Positions 19,546-30,539 of a DNA stretch of 64,000 bases are shown here, one piece after another (the stretch's first letter is position 1; the number at the start of each line of letters is the position of its first letter). The position numbers and the translations under genes are program-made. Under the pieces are notes generated by a model that worked only from the letters and a program-made list of their open reading frames with translations, was not told the origin of the DNA and did no database searches. Source of the DNA: Croceifilum oryzae (GTDB taxonomy: Bacteria; Bacillota; Bacilli; Thermoactinomycetales; Thermoactinomycetaceae). Location: NCBI RefSeq assembly GCF_030814315.1, contig NZ_JAUSUV010000008.1:62001-126000 (forward strand), given 5' to 3'.

Positions 19546-22026
19546 TTGTCAGCAAGTGAACGGATTCAAGAAATCAATATTAGTCAAGAGATGAAAACAT
19601 CGTTCCTAGACTATGCCATGAGTGTTATTGTCAGTCGTGCGCTACCTGATGTGCGGGATGGACTCAAGCCTGTACATCGTCGTATTTTGTATGCGATGTA
19701 TGAAAACAACATGACACCAGATAAGCCTTATAAAAAATCGGCACACGTAGTTGGTAATGTAATTGCGAAGTACCATCCTCACGGGGATTCCGCTATCTAT
19801 GATGCGATGGTACGGATGGCCCAAAACTTCTCCTACCGCTACATGTTGGTAGATGGTCACGGAAACTTTGGCTCTGTGGACGGCGATGCTGCGGCTGCGA
19901 TGCGTTATACCGAAGCACGATTAGCACCGATTACGCTGGAGATCCTTCGTGATATCCAGAAAGATGTCATTGATTATGGTCCTAACTACGATGGTCAATA
20001 CGAGGAACCACTTGTATTACCTGCCCGATTCCCTAACTTACTGGTAAACGGAGCTGCAGGGATTGCCGTGGGGATGGCAACGAATATTCCACCTCATAAC
20101 TTGACAGAAGTGATCAATGGATTGTTAATGGTCATTGATAATCCAGAGGTGGAAATAGACGAACTGATGACGGTTGTTAAAGGACCCGATTTTCCTACCG
20201 GTGGGATCATCCTCGGCTATGAGGGAATCCGCAAAGCGTTCCGTACAGGTCGTGGATCTGTTCAGATTCGTGCCAAGACGAGAATGGAAGAGTCAAACAA
20301 CGGTAAGACACGTATTATCGTAGAAGAGCTTCCGTATCAAGTAAATAAAGCGAGATTGGTAGAGAAAATCGCTGAGCTTGTACGTGATAAAAAGATTGAG
20401 GGGATCACCGATTTACGCGACGAGTCAGACCGTAACGGAATGCGTGTGGTCATCGAACTTCGCCGTGATGTGAATCCAATGATCATCCTGAACAATCTTT
20501 ACAAACACACTACCTTACAAACAAGCTTTGGTGTAAACACGTTAGCTTTGGTAAAAGGACAACCGCAAGTCTTAAACCTGAAGCAGATGCTTAGCCATTA
20601 TCTAGAACACCAAATTGAGGTTATTACACGCCGTACTCAGTTCGATCTGAATAAAGCAGAAGATCGTGCCCATATCTTAGAAGGACTTCGGATTGCGCTC
20701 GATCATATCGATGATGTGATTGCATTGATCCGTGGTTCCCAAACGACAGTTGAAGCACGCACTGGATTGATGGAGCGTTTTGGTTTGTCTGAGAAGCAGG
20801 CGAATGCCATTCTCGATATGCGTCTCCAGCGCTTAACCGGCCTTGAGCGGGATAAAATCGAAGGTGAGTATCAAGACCTAATCAAACTGATTTCGGAACT
20901 ACGTGGGATCCTAGCAGACCCTGCTAAGATATTAGCGATCGTTCGAGAAGAAGCGGTCGAGGTGCAGAGACAGTTTGGTGATGAGCGAAAAACCCGCATC
21001 AAGATGGATGAAGGTGTGATTGTAGATGAAGACTTGATTCCTCAAGAAGAGGTTTCCATCATGATGACCCATCGTGGTTACATCAAACGGATGCCACTTA
21101 ACAGCTATCGTGCGCAGAAACGCGGTGGACGTGGTGTGACCGGTATGGGAACAAAAGACGATGATTTTGTTCATCATCTCTTTGCTACCCACTCCCATAA
21201 TCACTTGCTCTTCTTCTCTAACAAAGGGAAAGTATATCGTATGAAAGCTTACGAAGTTCCTGAGTTAGGACGAGCTGCAAGGGGAACTCCGATCATTAAC
21301 TTGATTCAAATTGATCAAGATGAGCGGATTCAGGCGATTATTACGGTAAAAGAGTTTGTTGAGGACAAATACCTCTTCTTTGCTACCCAGCAAGGAGTTG
21401 TGAAAAAGACCTCTCTCTCCGAATTTGAAAACATCCGTAAAAACGGTCTTTTTGCGATTAATCTACGCGAGGCGGACGAACTAATTGGCGTTCATTTAAC
21501 CGATGGTCATCAAGAAATTCTGATGGGTACCAAGCAAGGTATGTCGATTCGCTTCCCAGAGATGGATGTGCGTAAAATGGGTCGTTCAGCTACAGGTGTC
21601 AAAGGAATTACCTTGTCAGAAGCTGACAAAGTCATTGATATGGACGTAGTGACTCCTGAGCTGGATGTTCTCATTGTGACGAAAAAAGGCTTTGGGAAAC
21701 GGACTCCTATCGAGGAATACAGAGTTCAGTCCCGTGGGGGCAAAGGAATTAAAACCATGGGAATCACAGCGAGAAAAGGTGAAGTCATCAGTCATAAAGT
21801 CGTCTCTCCAGTAGAAGACCTGATGATTGTTACTCAATCTGGTATTGTGATCCGCCTAAATATTAACGACATCTCTTCCATGGGTCGTTATGCACAAGGT
21901 GTAAAATTGATCCGCGTAAACGGCGAGGAAGAAGTTGCAACTGTGGCACGTGTTCAACGTACTGATGATGAAGAGCTGGAATTGTCTCCAGAGACAGAGA
22001 ATCCTTCTGAAGAAACTACCGAATAA
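19546..22026 (+). CDS. gyrA: DNA gyrase subunit A
   Basis: GyrA cuts and rejoins DNA in gyrase. This 826-residue protein has the catalytic tyrosine in [11 protein letters not shown] and the quinolone-resistance region [17 protein letters not shown], where serine and a following acidic-like position read GDSAIYD, a susceptible-type serine. The GyrA box [11 protein letters not shown] opens a C-terminal beta-pinwheel, and an acidic tail is present. Start TTG 19546 follows GAGGAGTGATG. Its last 11 bases overlap the convergent yaaC gene. Confidence 0.97.
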   Translation: MSASERIQEINISQEMKTSFLDYAMSVIVSRALPDVRDGLKPVHRRILYAMYENNMTPDKPYKKSAHVVGNVIAKYHPHGDSAIYDAMVRMAQNFSYRYMLVDGHGNFGSVDGDAAAAMRYTEARLAPITLEILRDIQKDVIDYGPNYDGQYEEPLVLPARFPNLLVNGAAGIAVGMATNIPPHNLTEVINGLLMVIDNPEVEIDELMTVVKGPDFPTGGIILGYEGIRKAFRTGRGSVQIRAKTRMEESNNGKTRIIVEELPYQVNKARLVEKIAELVRDKKIEGITDLRDESDRNGMRVVIELRRDVNPMIILNNLYKHTTLQTSFGVNTLALVKGQPQVLNLKQMLSHYLEHQIEVITRRTQFDLNKAEDRAHILEGLRIALDHIDDVIALIRGSQTTVEARTGLMERFGLSEKQANAILDMRLQRLTGLERDKIEGEYQDLIKLISELRGILADPAKILAIVREEAVEVQRQFGDERKTRIKMDEGVIVDEDLIPQEEVSIMMTHRGYIKRMPLNSYRAQKRGGRGVTGMGTKDDDFVHHLFATHSHNHLLFFSNKGKVYRMKAYEVPELGRAARGTPIINLIQIDQDERIQAIITVKEFVEDKYLFFATQQGVVKKTSLSEFENIRKNGLFAINLREADELIGVHLTDGHQEILMGTKQGMSIRFPEMDVRKMGRSATGVKGITLSEADKVIDMDVVTPELDVLIVTKKGFGKRTPIEEYRVQSRGGKGIKTMGITARKGEVISHKVVSPVEDLMIVTQSGIVIRLNINDISSMGRYAQGVKLIRVNGEEEVATVARVQRTDDEELELSPETENPSEETTE

Positions 22027-23029
22027 GGTAGATATACTCTTTACAGTGTAATTTGTTGAGAATCAGATTGGGAAATTTCCGTTGTACGATGCGAAGTAAT
22101 TCTTGAATGAGGATTCCTTCCATCGAGGTAGTAGCATCCATTACTTCAGCCCAAAGAGGCGACTCATAGCGGCTTAGCATGCTTAGGCTAAAAAGTAAAA
22201 GGTACTCTGCTTCTAATTCTGGAACTGGTTCAACTAGGTGATTATTTCGAATCCAAACGAAATAATCACCTTTTTTATTTTGGTATAGATAGGGGTGCCG
22301 GATCACTTGATCCTGTTTTCCTGACCAAGTAACCTGAAAGTGATTTTTCTCCCTCTCTCCATCTACCAATCGAAAAAGCCCATCCTGACTCTTGCTGTTT
22401 AACCATTCCACAAAGCGTTCTCGACTATATTTATAGTGCTCTAAAAGGGTATCTGGAAGTGTAACCACAGCATTTTCCTGATCATCCTTAACTTCGACTG
22501 GTAAAAAATGATTCCATTGGGTAACTTTATATACAGTATCTTGTATATCGGGAATCATCTGCGTCAATTGAATCGGACTGTAGTCTGTGCGGTAATGGCT
22601 TGAAAAAAGAGCTTGATAATGAGGAAAAAGTCCCTCTTTTTGCACGCGAATATCATCAGAGAAGAAACGAAATAACTCTTTCTTTTTTTTCTTCGTGGAG
22701 ATTCCGTGTTTTAGAACATGTGAATTTTGTGGATAGTAAGGATCTACCGTTAAAATAACTGCTTTTAACAAGCTCATCATTCCATAATACAGATGAGTAG
22801 GCTTCATCCAATTGGTGATTTCATGAGCTGACTGAAAAATGTGTCTCGCTTGACGTATGTAAATCTGAAATGGAGTTACATTACGAAAAGAGAGTCGATC
22901 AGGATGTTCTATAGGAAGTTGTGAGTACTTGTCTTTTAGATAGTCTCGAGCAATCCATTCATTTTCAAAATAGGCTAGTTCCCCCCAGATTGCTCTTTCG
23001 GGGGATTCCGTGTATATCTCCACTTTCAT
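22016..23029 (-). CDS. yaaC: YaaC family protein
   Basis: This 337-residue protein matches the YaaC family by context and appearance. It lies between gyrA and guaB on the opposite strand, as in Bacillus subtilis, and has blocks such as [36 protein letters not shown]. The function is unknown. I chose ATG 23029 because GAGGTGA lies seven bases upstream. The 3' end overlaps gyrA by 11 bases, so the two mRNAs are partly antisense. Confidence 0.85.
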   Translation of the reverse strand: MKVEIYTESPERAIWGELAYFENEWIARDYLKDKYSQLPIEHPDRLSFRNVTPFQIYIRQARHIFQSAHEITNWMKPTHLYYGMMSLLKAVILTVDPYYPQNSHVLKHGISTKKKKKELFRFFSDDIRVQKEGLFPHYQALFSSHYRTDYSPIQLTQMIPDIQDTVYKVTQWNHFLPVEVKDDQENAVVTLPDTLLEHYKYSRERFVEWLNSKSQDGLFRLVDGEREKNHFQVTWSGKQDQVIRHPYLYQNKKGDYFVWIRNNHLVEPVPELEAEYLLLFSLSMLSRYESPLWAEVMDATTSMEGILIQELLRIVQRKFPNLILNKLHCKEYIYLIR

Positions 23030-23140
23030 GATCAAATCACCTCATCTCTTCTTACTTATCCACATTTATTCACAAGTTATACACAGGGGATGAAAGAAAT
23101 ATGTGGACAATGCTTTTAGAAAAGATATTTTCATTCTTGA

Positions 23141-24667
<1,527 letters not shown>

Positions 24668-24679
24668 AATGGTAGGATT

Positions 24680-24715
24680 GAGATGAGGGTGGGATTTCCC
24701 ACTCTTTTCTTATTT
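24680..24715 (+). terminator. Terminator after guaB
   Basis: GAGGGTGGGA / TCCCACTC form a stem with a short loop followed by a T-rich run, about 20 bp past the stop. The 218-bp gap to dacA otherwise holds only AT-rich promoter-like DNA. Confidence 0.6.
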
Positions 24716-24885
24716 TCATAGTGGTGGGATTTCGGTAGAATGGAAAGGACTATTCCCCTTTCACCTACCAAAACTTGAACTAATTTTATTTTTATCTATA
24801 GCCTGGTGGTCAGCGGGATTGTAACATAGTTTTCATTACACTATTTTTCATCGATATATTTTTATTTTAAATTGGAGGGTCAATT

Positions 24886-26124
24886 GTGGAAGTACGCCTT
24901 AGAAAGTTATGTATTAGTTTTATAACGATATTCATGGTGATCCTCTGTCCTTATCAAGTCTGGGCGGCACAGTCCTTGTCGACTGTGCAAGCGGAGTCTT
25001 ATTTTTTGATGGATGCGAATTCGGGTGTTGTTTTAGCCGAGAAGGATGCGGAGACACCGAGACCGCCGGCAAGTATGACCAAAATGATGACGCATTTTAT
25101 CGTATTGGACGAGATTAAAAAAGGCACAATAAAGTGGGAAGATGTTGTTAAAATAAGTGCTCGCGCGGCGTCGGTCAATGAAGGTGGGATCCAGTTAGAG
25201 CCTAATGATGAATTGACTGTGAAGGACCTATTTATCTCTTCTGTAGTGAAATCGGCGAATGATGCCACGATTGCATTATCTGAACATGTAGAGGGCTCTG
25301 AAGCTAAGTTTGTGGAGCGGATGAATGCGAAGGCAAAAGAAATTGGTATGAAAAGTACCCATTTCCGAAACACAACGGGTCTGGATATGAAGGATTATGG
25401 CATCTATGCGCCTGAAGTGCCTGGGGAACATGTGATGGGAGCACAAGATTCTGCGATTCTAGGGGATACACTGTTGCGAAATCACCCCGAAATCTTAACG
25501 TATACTTCGATCGCTAATCATATCATCCACAAAGGTCAAAAAGACATCACGATTAATAGCTCTAATTTGATGTTACCAGCGCGAAATAAACAGCCTTATG
25601 ATGGAGTAGACGGATTGAAGACCGGTCACACCACTTTGGCAGGCTATTGCTTCACAAGTACTGCAAAAAAAGGAGATTTACGATTGATCTCCGTGGTGAT
25701 GAAAACAAAATCCGATTCAGAGAGATTTGTAGAGACCAAAAAGTTATTGGATTATGCGTTTGAGCAATATGAAGAGAAAACGTTTGTGAAAAAGGGTGCG
25801 ATGGTGCCTGGTCATGAAAACATGGCGTTGCCTAATGGTGTGGATAAATCGATCGAGGTACAAGTTCAATCAGATCTTAGGTTACCTGTGGAAAAAGGTG
25901 CGAGTCAGTCGGATTATGAGTATAAAGTAACATTTGCTTCTGGTGTGAAAGCACCGATTATGGCAGGGACCGAAATAGGGAAAGTAGAAATTCTTCATCA
26001 AGGTAAGAATATACCTGGATTTAAACCGATCTCGTTAGTGGCTACAAAGAGTGTGGAAGAAGGTAGTTGGATTCGTCTGTTCTTCCGTTCCATTGGAGAC
26101 GAGGTATCAAGCTGGTTTTCGTAA
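24886..26124 (+). CDS. dacA: D-alanyl-D-alanine carboxypeptidase (PBP5/DacA type)
   Basis: This penicillin-binding protein trims the terminal D-alanine from peptidoglycan stem peptides. It is 412 residues long with an N-terminal signal peptide (LCISFITIFMVILCPYQVWA). The three active-site motifs are visible: SMTK near residue 65, SAN in VVKSANDA, and KTG in DGLKTGHT. A C-terminal PBP5 beta domain and an amphipathic anchor (WIRLFFRSIGDEVSSWFS) complete it. Start GTG 24886 follows TTGGAGGG. Usual neighbour of guaB and pdxS. Confidence 0.94.
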   Translation: MEVRLRKLCISFITIFMVILCPYQVWAAQSLSTVQAESYFLMDANSGVVLAEKDAETPRPPASMTKMMTHFIVLDEIKKGTIKWEDVVKISARAASVNEGGIQLEPNDELTVKDLFISSVVKSANDATIALSEHVEGSEAKFVERMNAKAKEIGMKSTHFRNTTGLDMKDYGIYAPEVPGEHVMGAQDSAILGDTLLRNHPEILTYTSIANHIIHKGQKDITINSSNLMLPARNKQPYDGVDGLKTGHTTLAGYCFTSTAKKGDLRLISVVMKTKSDSERFVETKKLLDYAFEQYEEKTFVKKGAMVPGHENMALPNGVDKSIEVQVQSDLRLPVEKGASQSDYEYKVTFASGVKAPIMAGTEIGKVEILHQGKNIPGFKPISLVATKSVEEGSWIRLFFRSIGDEVSSWFS

Positions 26125-26252
26125 TAGCTTGGATCGAATCTCCTTTTCTTGTCAATGTAGATCATTTCTTATACAATTGATTAATAGTAATGAAGCCAAA
26201 AAACAATAGTTATATATTTATGTGATAGGTACATACATAGGAGGAAGATACC

Positions 26253-27149
26253 ATGAGTCAAAATCATCAAGTTGGAACGGATCTTGTTAAGCGCGGTATG
26301 GCTGAAATGCAAAAAGGCGGCGTTATTATGGACGTTGTTAATGCCGAGCAAGCGAAAATTGCTGAAGCTGCGGGTGCAGTAGCGGTAATGGCTTTGGAGC
26401 GCGTTCCATCTGATATTCGTAAAGCTGGCGGAGTAGCACGTATGGCTGATCTTCGTATCGTGGAAGAAGTGATGGCGGCGGTATCCATTCCTGTTATGGC
26501 AAAAGCACGTATTGGTCATTTCGTGGAAGCACGTGCACTAGAAGCGATGGGTGTTGACTACATTGACGAGTCAGAAGTACTTACTCCTGCCGATGAAGTT
26601 TACCATATCGATAAAGCGCAATTCACAGTGCCTTTTGTATGTGGTGCTCGTAACCTTGGAGAAGCCCTACGTCGCGTTGGAGAAGGCGCATCGATGCTTC
26701 GTACAAAAGGCGAACCAGGAACAGGTAACATTGTAGAAGCAGTTCGTCATATGCGGATGATGCAGAGTCAAATCCGTAAAGTACAAGGTATGTCTCGTGA
26801 TGAACTCATGACAGAAGCAAAAGACCTTGGCGCACCTTATGAGCTACTTCTTCAAATCCATGAGACAGGTAAGCTACCAGTTGTAAACTTTGCCGCAGGC
26901 GGCGTGGCAACTCCAGCAGACGCAGCACTGATGATGCATCTTGGTTCAGACGGTGTATTTGTGGGCTCTGGTATCTTTAAATCTGAGAATCCAGAGAAAT
27001 TTGCTCGTGCGATCGTGGAAGCAACCACTCATTACAACGACTATGACCTCATTGTACGTGTATCAAAAGAACTAGGTGGTAGCCCAATGACTGGCTTAGA
27101 AATCTCCAAATTACGCCCAGAAGATCGTATGCAAGAGCGTGGCTGGTAA
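26253..27149 (+). CDS. pdxS: Pyridoxal 5'-phosphate synthase subunit PdxS
   Basis: PdxS condenses ribose 5-phosphate, glyceraldehyde 3-phosphate and ammonia to PLP, with PdxT supplying the ammonia. The 298-residue barrel has [17 protein letters not shown], the lysine in [14 protein letters not shown] and the phosphate loop [17 protein letters not shown]. An AGGAGGAAGAT site precedes ATG 26253. It forms an operon with pdxT, 24 bp downstream. Confidence 0.97.
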   Translation: MSQNHQVGTDLVKRGMAEMQKGGVIMDVVNAEQAKIAEAAGAVAVMALERVPSDIRKAGGVARMADLRIVEEVMAAVSIPVMAKARIGHFVEARALEAMGVDYIDESEVLTPADEVYHIDKAQFTVPFVCGARNLGEALRRVGEGASMLRTKGEPGTGNIVEAVRHMRMMQSQIRKVQGMSRDELMTEAKDLGAPYELLLQIHETGKLPVVNFAAGGVATPADAALMMHLGSDGVFVGSGIFKSENPEKFARAIVEATTHYNDYDLIVRVSKELGGSPMTGLEISKLRPEDRMQERGW

Positions 27150-27173
27150 GAGAGACTAGGAGGTACCTTTTTC

Positions 27174-27755
27174 ATGAAAATCGGGGTCCTAGCTCTACAA
27201 GGAGCCGTTCGCGAACATCTACACCTACTTGAAAAACTAGGTGTAGAAGCAGTAGCCGTAAAAAAACAAGAACAATTGCAAGATCTAGACGGCCTTATTT
27301 TTCCAGGTGGCGAATCAACTACTATGGGAAAGCTAATCCGTAAATATGATCTGCTTGAGCCTATTCGTGACTTCTATCGTGAAGGGAAACCGCTATTGGG
27401 AACATGTGCGGGTCTCATTCTATTAGCGGGTCAGATCGAAGATGCAGATGAACCTCACCTTGCTGTGATGGATATGACCGTAAAGCGTAATGCCTTTGGT
27501 CGGCAAGTAGATAGCTTTGAAGCGAAACTTGCCATCAAAGAGGTAGCGGATGACTTTCATGCTGTTTTTATCCGTGCTCCCCTCATTACCCATGTAGGGA
27601 AAGAGGTAGAGGTGCTAGCCGAAGTCAATGGTGAAGTAGTAGCAGCACGGCAAGGAAACGTTTTATGTGCTTCCTTCCACCCTGAACTTACGGATGATGC
27701 ACGGTTCCATCAATTTTTTGTCAATATGGTTCGTGAAGCGGTTGCATTGCGTTAA
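27174..27755 (+). CDS. pdxT: Pyridoxal 5'-phosphate synthase glutaminase subunit PdxT
   Basis: PdxT is a class I glutaminase that makes ammonia for PdxS. This 193-residue protein shows IFPGGESTTMGKL, the nucleophile loop GTCAGLILLAG with its cysteine, and the His-Glu pair in CASFHPELTDD. It starts after GGAGGTACC in the pdxST operon. Confidence 0.97.
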   Translation: MKIGVLALQGAVREHLHLLEKLGVEAVAVKKQEQLQDLDGLIFPGGESTTMGKLIRKYDLLEPIRDFYREGKPLLGTCAGLILLAGQIEDADEPHLAVMDMTVKRNAFGRQVDSFEAKLAIKEVADDFHAVFIRAPLITHVGKEVEVLAEVNGEVVAARQGNVLCASFHPELTDDARFHQFFVNMVREAVALR

Positions 27756-27784
27756 TTTCTGGATATAATAAAATTACGAATCTA

Positions 27785-28020
27785 TATCACAAGAGCGAAG
27801 AAGAGACTAGTAACCATTTATTTCAGACTCAGAGAGACGATGTCTTGGTGTAAATCGTCCTGAAATCTTGGAGAATCCACCTCGGAGCTACACACGATTA
27901 AGTGTGATCGGTCTTTGGCCGTTATCTCAATGAAGTGGATGTCGTATGTTACGATGTCAATTAGGGTGGCAACGCGGAACCTTTCGTCCCTGGATCGACG
28001 AGAGGTTCTTTTTTATGGAA
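27785..28020 (+). promoter_or_regulatory. T-box leader of serS
   Basis: The T-box AGGGTGGCAACGCGG is present at 27963-27977. It is followed by a terminator stem (GAACCTTTCGTCC ... GACGAGAGGTTC plus Ts, to ~28015). The Stem I region upstream contains GAATCCACC. A UCC serine codon at 27876-27878 is the probable specifier. Binding of uncharged tRNA-Ser would favour antitermination and serS expression. This fills the 280-bp gap between pdxT and serS. Confidence 0.92.
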
Positions 28021-28037
28021 AAAAGGAGGAATAGTCA

Positions 28038-29318
28038 ATGTTAGATTTAAAAATACTACGAAATCAACCCGAACTAGTACGAGAAGGGTTAATGAAGCGT
28101 AACGCCGATTTATCTGTTTTAGATGACTTTGCAAAGATTGACGATCGACGTCGAGAATTAATCACGTTGACCGAACAATTAAAGAGTCAGCGTAATCATG
28201 TTTCCCGGGAAATAGCGCAAAAGAAAAAAGCAAAAGAAGATGCAGATGATCTCGTGCTAGAAATGAGAAAAGTAGGAGATCAAATTAAGCAATATGATGA
28301 CGAAATTCGTCAGCTGGACGAAGATTTAGCAGAAATTCTCCTTTCAATTCCGAATATCCCTCACGAAAGTGTACCTCTTGGCACATCAGAAGACGAAAAT
28401 GTGGTCCTTCATCATTGGGGAGAAGTCAAAACACCCGACTTTGAGCCAAAGGCCCATTGGGATTTAGCACAAGAGTTAGACCTACTTGATTTTGAACGCG
28501 CGGCAAAAGTAACCGGCTCTCGTTTTGTCTTCTACAAAGGATTAGGAGCGAAACTAGAGCGTGCGTTAATGAGCTTTATGCTCGATCTACACACCGAAGA
28601 GCATGGCTATACGGAAATGATCCCACCCTTTATCGTAAATGCCAATAGCTTGAAGGGAACAGGACAATTTCCTAAGTTTAAAGAAGACGTGTTTGCGCTA
28701 GCTGACACCAATGATTATTATCTGATTCCAACTGCCGAAGTCCCACTTACTAATTATCACGCGGATGAAATCTTATCCGTTGAGGAACTTCCGAAGTATT
28801 ATGCTGCTTTTAGCGCGAACTTCCGCTCTGAAGCTGGCTCTGCTGGACGTGATACTAGAGGACTCATTCGCCAACATCAATTTAATAAAATTGAGCTAGT
28901 GAAAATCGTCCACCCTGAGGAATCCTACACCGAGCTGGAGAAGCTTTTAGCAAACGCAGAACGTGTACTACAAAAGCTAGAGCTTCCATACCGTGTTGCC
29001 AGCCTTTGTACAGGTGACACTGGATTTGCATCGGCTAAAACATACGACCTAGAAGTATGGATGCCAAGTGCCGGAACCTATCGGGAAATCTCGTCTTGCT
29101 CGAACTTCGAAGACTTCCAAGCACGACGTGCCAACCTTCGTTTCCGTCCCGACACCAAAGCAAAACCAGAATTTGTTCACACTTTAAATGGCTCTGGGTT
29201 AGCAATCGGACGTACCACTGCTGCCATCATCGAAAACTTTCAACAGCTAGACGGCACCATCCGCATCCCAGAAGTCTTACGCCCTTATTTAGGCGGTCGT
29301 GAATATATCGGCAAATAA
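28038..29318 (+). CDS. serS: Seryl-tRNA synthetase
   Basis: This class II synthetase charges tRNA-Ser. The 426-residue protein has the N-terminal coiled-coil arm that grips the long variable loop (~30-100, rich in K, E, R and Q). The catalytic domain follows, with motif 2 [26 protein letters not shown] and motif 3 [18 protein letters not shown]. An AAAAGGAGGAAT site precedes ATG 28038. It is under T-box control. Confidence 0.97.
   Translation: MLDLKILRNQPELVREGLMKRNADLSVLDDFAKIDDRRRELITLTEQLKSQRNHVSREIAQKKKAKEDADDLVLEMRKVGDQIKQYDDEIRQLDEDLAEILLSIPNIPHESVPLGTSEDENVVLHHWGEVKTPDFEPKAHWDLAQELDLLDFERAAKVTGSRFVFYKGLGAKLERALMSFMLDLHTEEHGYTEMIPPFIVNANSLKGTGQFPKFKEDVFALADTNDYYLIPTAEVPLTNYHADEILSVEELPKYYAAFSANFRSEAGSAGRDTRGLIRQHQFNKIELVKIVHPEESYTELEKLLANAERVLQKLELPYRVASLCTGDTGFASAKTYDLEVWMPSAGTYREISSCSNFEDFQARRANLRFRPDTKAKPEFVHTLNGSGLAIGRTTAAIIENFQQLDGTIRIPEVLRPYLGGREYIGK
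28200..28213. promoter_or_regulatory. Noc-binding site (NBS)-like palindrome inside serS
   Basis: GTTTCCCGGGAAAT differs from the Noc-binding consensus ATTTCCCGGGAAAT only at the first base. It lies in the coding sequence, about 15 kb from oriC. Intragenic NBS sites are normal for Noc. Confidence 0.55.
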
Positions 29319-29343
29319 ATGAAAAGAATATAGTTGAGATAGC

Positions 29344-29373
29344 TTGACAGTTTCTTACTTTCTACGATACAAT
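29344..29373 (+). promoter_or_regulatory. Promoter upstream of the tRNA-Ser locus
   Basis: TTGACA (29344-29349) and TACAAT (29368-29373) are spaced by 18 bp, 27 bp before the first tRNA-like sequence. The intact tRNA-Ser at 29611 has no such close promoter and may depend on this one. Confidence 0.7.
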
Positions 29374-29399
29374 AGAAACGTTATTGCTAGACCAACTCT

Positions 29400-29442
29400 G
29401 GAGAGGTGGTCGAGTGGTTGAAGGCAGCGGTCTTGAAAACCA
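29400..29442 (+). pseudogene. 5' half of a tRNA-Ser gene (truncated)
   Basis: GGAGAGGTGGTCGAGTGGTT and the following bases match the acceptor stem, D-arm and anticodon loop (CTTGAAA) of the intact tRNA-Ser at 29611 almost exactly. The similarity stops just after the anticodon stem, and no variable arm, T-arm (TTCGAAT) or CCA follows. The 168 bp between the fragment and the intact gene hold three CTGCTAA repeats (29544, 29556, 29570), which could be recombinase arm sites. It looks like a leftover of an integration or duplication event. Confidence 0.75.
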
Positions 29443-29610
29443 TGGAACTTTCGACATCTCCAAGAAATCGGATCTCTCAAACCCCGCTAGTACCAAAGGG
29501 TTTGGCGATTTTCCTTAAATGAATATTTGCCTGAAAAGGCAATCTGCTAACAAAACTGCTAACGTTAGTCTGCTAAAGCGTTTTTATAAGCGTTTTAGTG
29601 GGCTTGATAC

Positions 29611-29700
29611 GGAGAGGTGGTCGAGCGGTTGAAGGCTCCAGTCTTGAAAACTGGCGATGTCGCAAGGCATCCGTGGGTTCGAATCCCACCCTCTCTGCCA
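29611..29700 (+). tRNA. tRNA-Ser (anticodon UGA)
   Basis: The gene is 90 nt long. The acceptor GGAGAGG pairs with CCTCTCT. The D-arm is TGGTCGAGCGGTTGAAGG. The anticodon stem-loop is CCAGT CTTGAAA ACTGG (TGA). It has the long class II variable arm, the T-arm GTGGGTTCGAATCCCAC, discriminator G and an encoded CCA. A terminator follows at 29727. The prophage integrase lies 0.8 kb downstream facing it, so its 3' end is a candidate attachment site. Confidence 0.96.
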
Positions 29701-29726
29701 AATGAAGAAATATAAGCAGTAGCACA

Positions 29727-29766
29727 AAAAAGCGCAATCTGGAGTAAAATCCGATTGCGCTTTTTT
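29727..29766 (+). terminator. Terminator after tRNA-Ser
   Basis: AAAAAAGCGCAATC / GATTGCGCTTTTTT form a strong hairpin with flanking A and T runs. The run is symmetric, so it can also end the convergent spore-protein transcript. Confidence 0.85.
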
Positions 29767-29783
29767 GTATATATATAGTTGTA

Positions 29784-29996
29784 CTACCTATAATGAATGG
29801 GTGTTATGCTTGGATTTCCGATTTCTGGGAAAGACGGGATTGCTAATGCAACTAAACGTTTTGTCATTTCTCCACCAACAGAGCCATTATCCCGAGAAGT
29901 TGAATCAGGACCAAGCTGAACTCCAAACTCAGATGAAATTTCGTATTTCATTTGATCTAGACCGCTTTGTACTTGATTGTTATGTGTGTGTTTCAA
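29784..29996 (-). CDS. Small acid-soluble spore protein, alpha/beta type
   Basis: This is an SASP, which coats DNA in the dormant spore and protects it from UV and heat. The core [20 protein letters not shown], then [20 protein letters not shown], is a clear alpha/beta SASP signature, including the GPR protease cleavage region (E-F/S-E). I choose TTG 29996 because AAGGAGGTG lies about nine bases upstream, giving 70 residues, the usual size. An upstream ATG at 30035 would place the ribosome site inside the gene. It sits between tRNA-Ser and the phage integrase. Confidence 0.88.
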   Translation of the reverse strand: MKHTHNNQVQSGLDQMKYEISSEFGVQLGPDSTSRDNGSVGGEMTKRLVALAIPSFPEIGNPSITPIHYR

Positions 29997-30078
29997 TTTC
30001 AAAACACCTCCTTGTTGTTTCATATTATTGTCCATAATAGAGGGAGTATGCTTAATTGTCAGTACCGCTTATTTCCAT

Positions 30079-30366
30079 TTATTGATCTGCACAACCATTT
30101 ACTTTTCTGATTTCATCTTTACAAGGATATTGAGGAAGGTAACCTTGTAAGATATCCATAAAGAGAACAAATAGAGATCCAAAGATGAAAAAAATCGAGA
30201 TAATAAGTATGACTATCCAAACAATGAGTAGTGTTTTCCTGTGTGCTGTAAATGGATAGTCTTCACTAGGATTTTTGTGATACCAGACACGTTTTGCAGA
30301 GACGTAAGCAAGGATGATAAAAAGTATTAAAAGGACTACATGGACTCCAAACATGAAATACCCCAT
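30079..30366 (-). CDS. Small membrane protein, function unknown
   Basis: This 95-residue protein has two predicted membrane segments (~5-23 GVHVVLLILFIILAYVSA and ~47-72 LLIVWIVILIISIFFIFGSL), a short charged loop between them, and a C-terminal tail with two cysteines (PCKDEIRKVNGCADQ). I do not recognise a family. It lies on the same strand as the spore protein and the integrase, so it could be a prophage accessory gene or a host gene next to the insertion site. Confidence 0.55.
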   Translation of the reverse strand: MGYFMFGVHVVLLILFIILAYVSAKRVWYHKNPSEDYPFTAHRKTLLIVWIVILIISIFFIFGSLFVLFMDILQGYLPQYPCKDEIRKVNGCADQ

Positions 30367-30465
30367 AGTGTATCAACTCCACATAATAATTGTGATGTTA
30401 TAGTCTTTCCTGGAGAAGCAGATGTAATGCTGGAAGCAAAACAGCTGGTTGATTCCATTGAAATT

Positions 30466-30518
30466 AAAAAAGTGCAATTGATCCACGCCCTAGGGGTGTG
30501 ATTCGATTGCACTTTTGC
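30466..30518 (-). terminator. Terminator after the integrase gene
   Basis: AAAAGTGCAAT / ATTGCACTTTT arms enclose a ~29-base loop containing a secondary GATCCAC/GTGATTC pairing. It lies just past the integrase stop on the minus strand. Confidence 0.65.
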
Positions 30519-30539
30519 TTTTTATATGATACGTTGAAT

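Noticed and set aside
30340-30501. A 53-codon plus-strand frame (reads GEADVMLEAKQLVDSIEIKKVQLI near its end)
   Set aside because: It looks somewhat coding, perhaps a gene remnant at the prophage edge. However, it has no ribosome site, overlaps the membrane-protein start and the integrase terminator, and I could not assign it.
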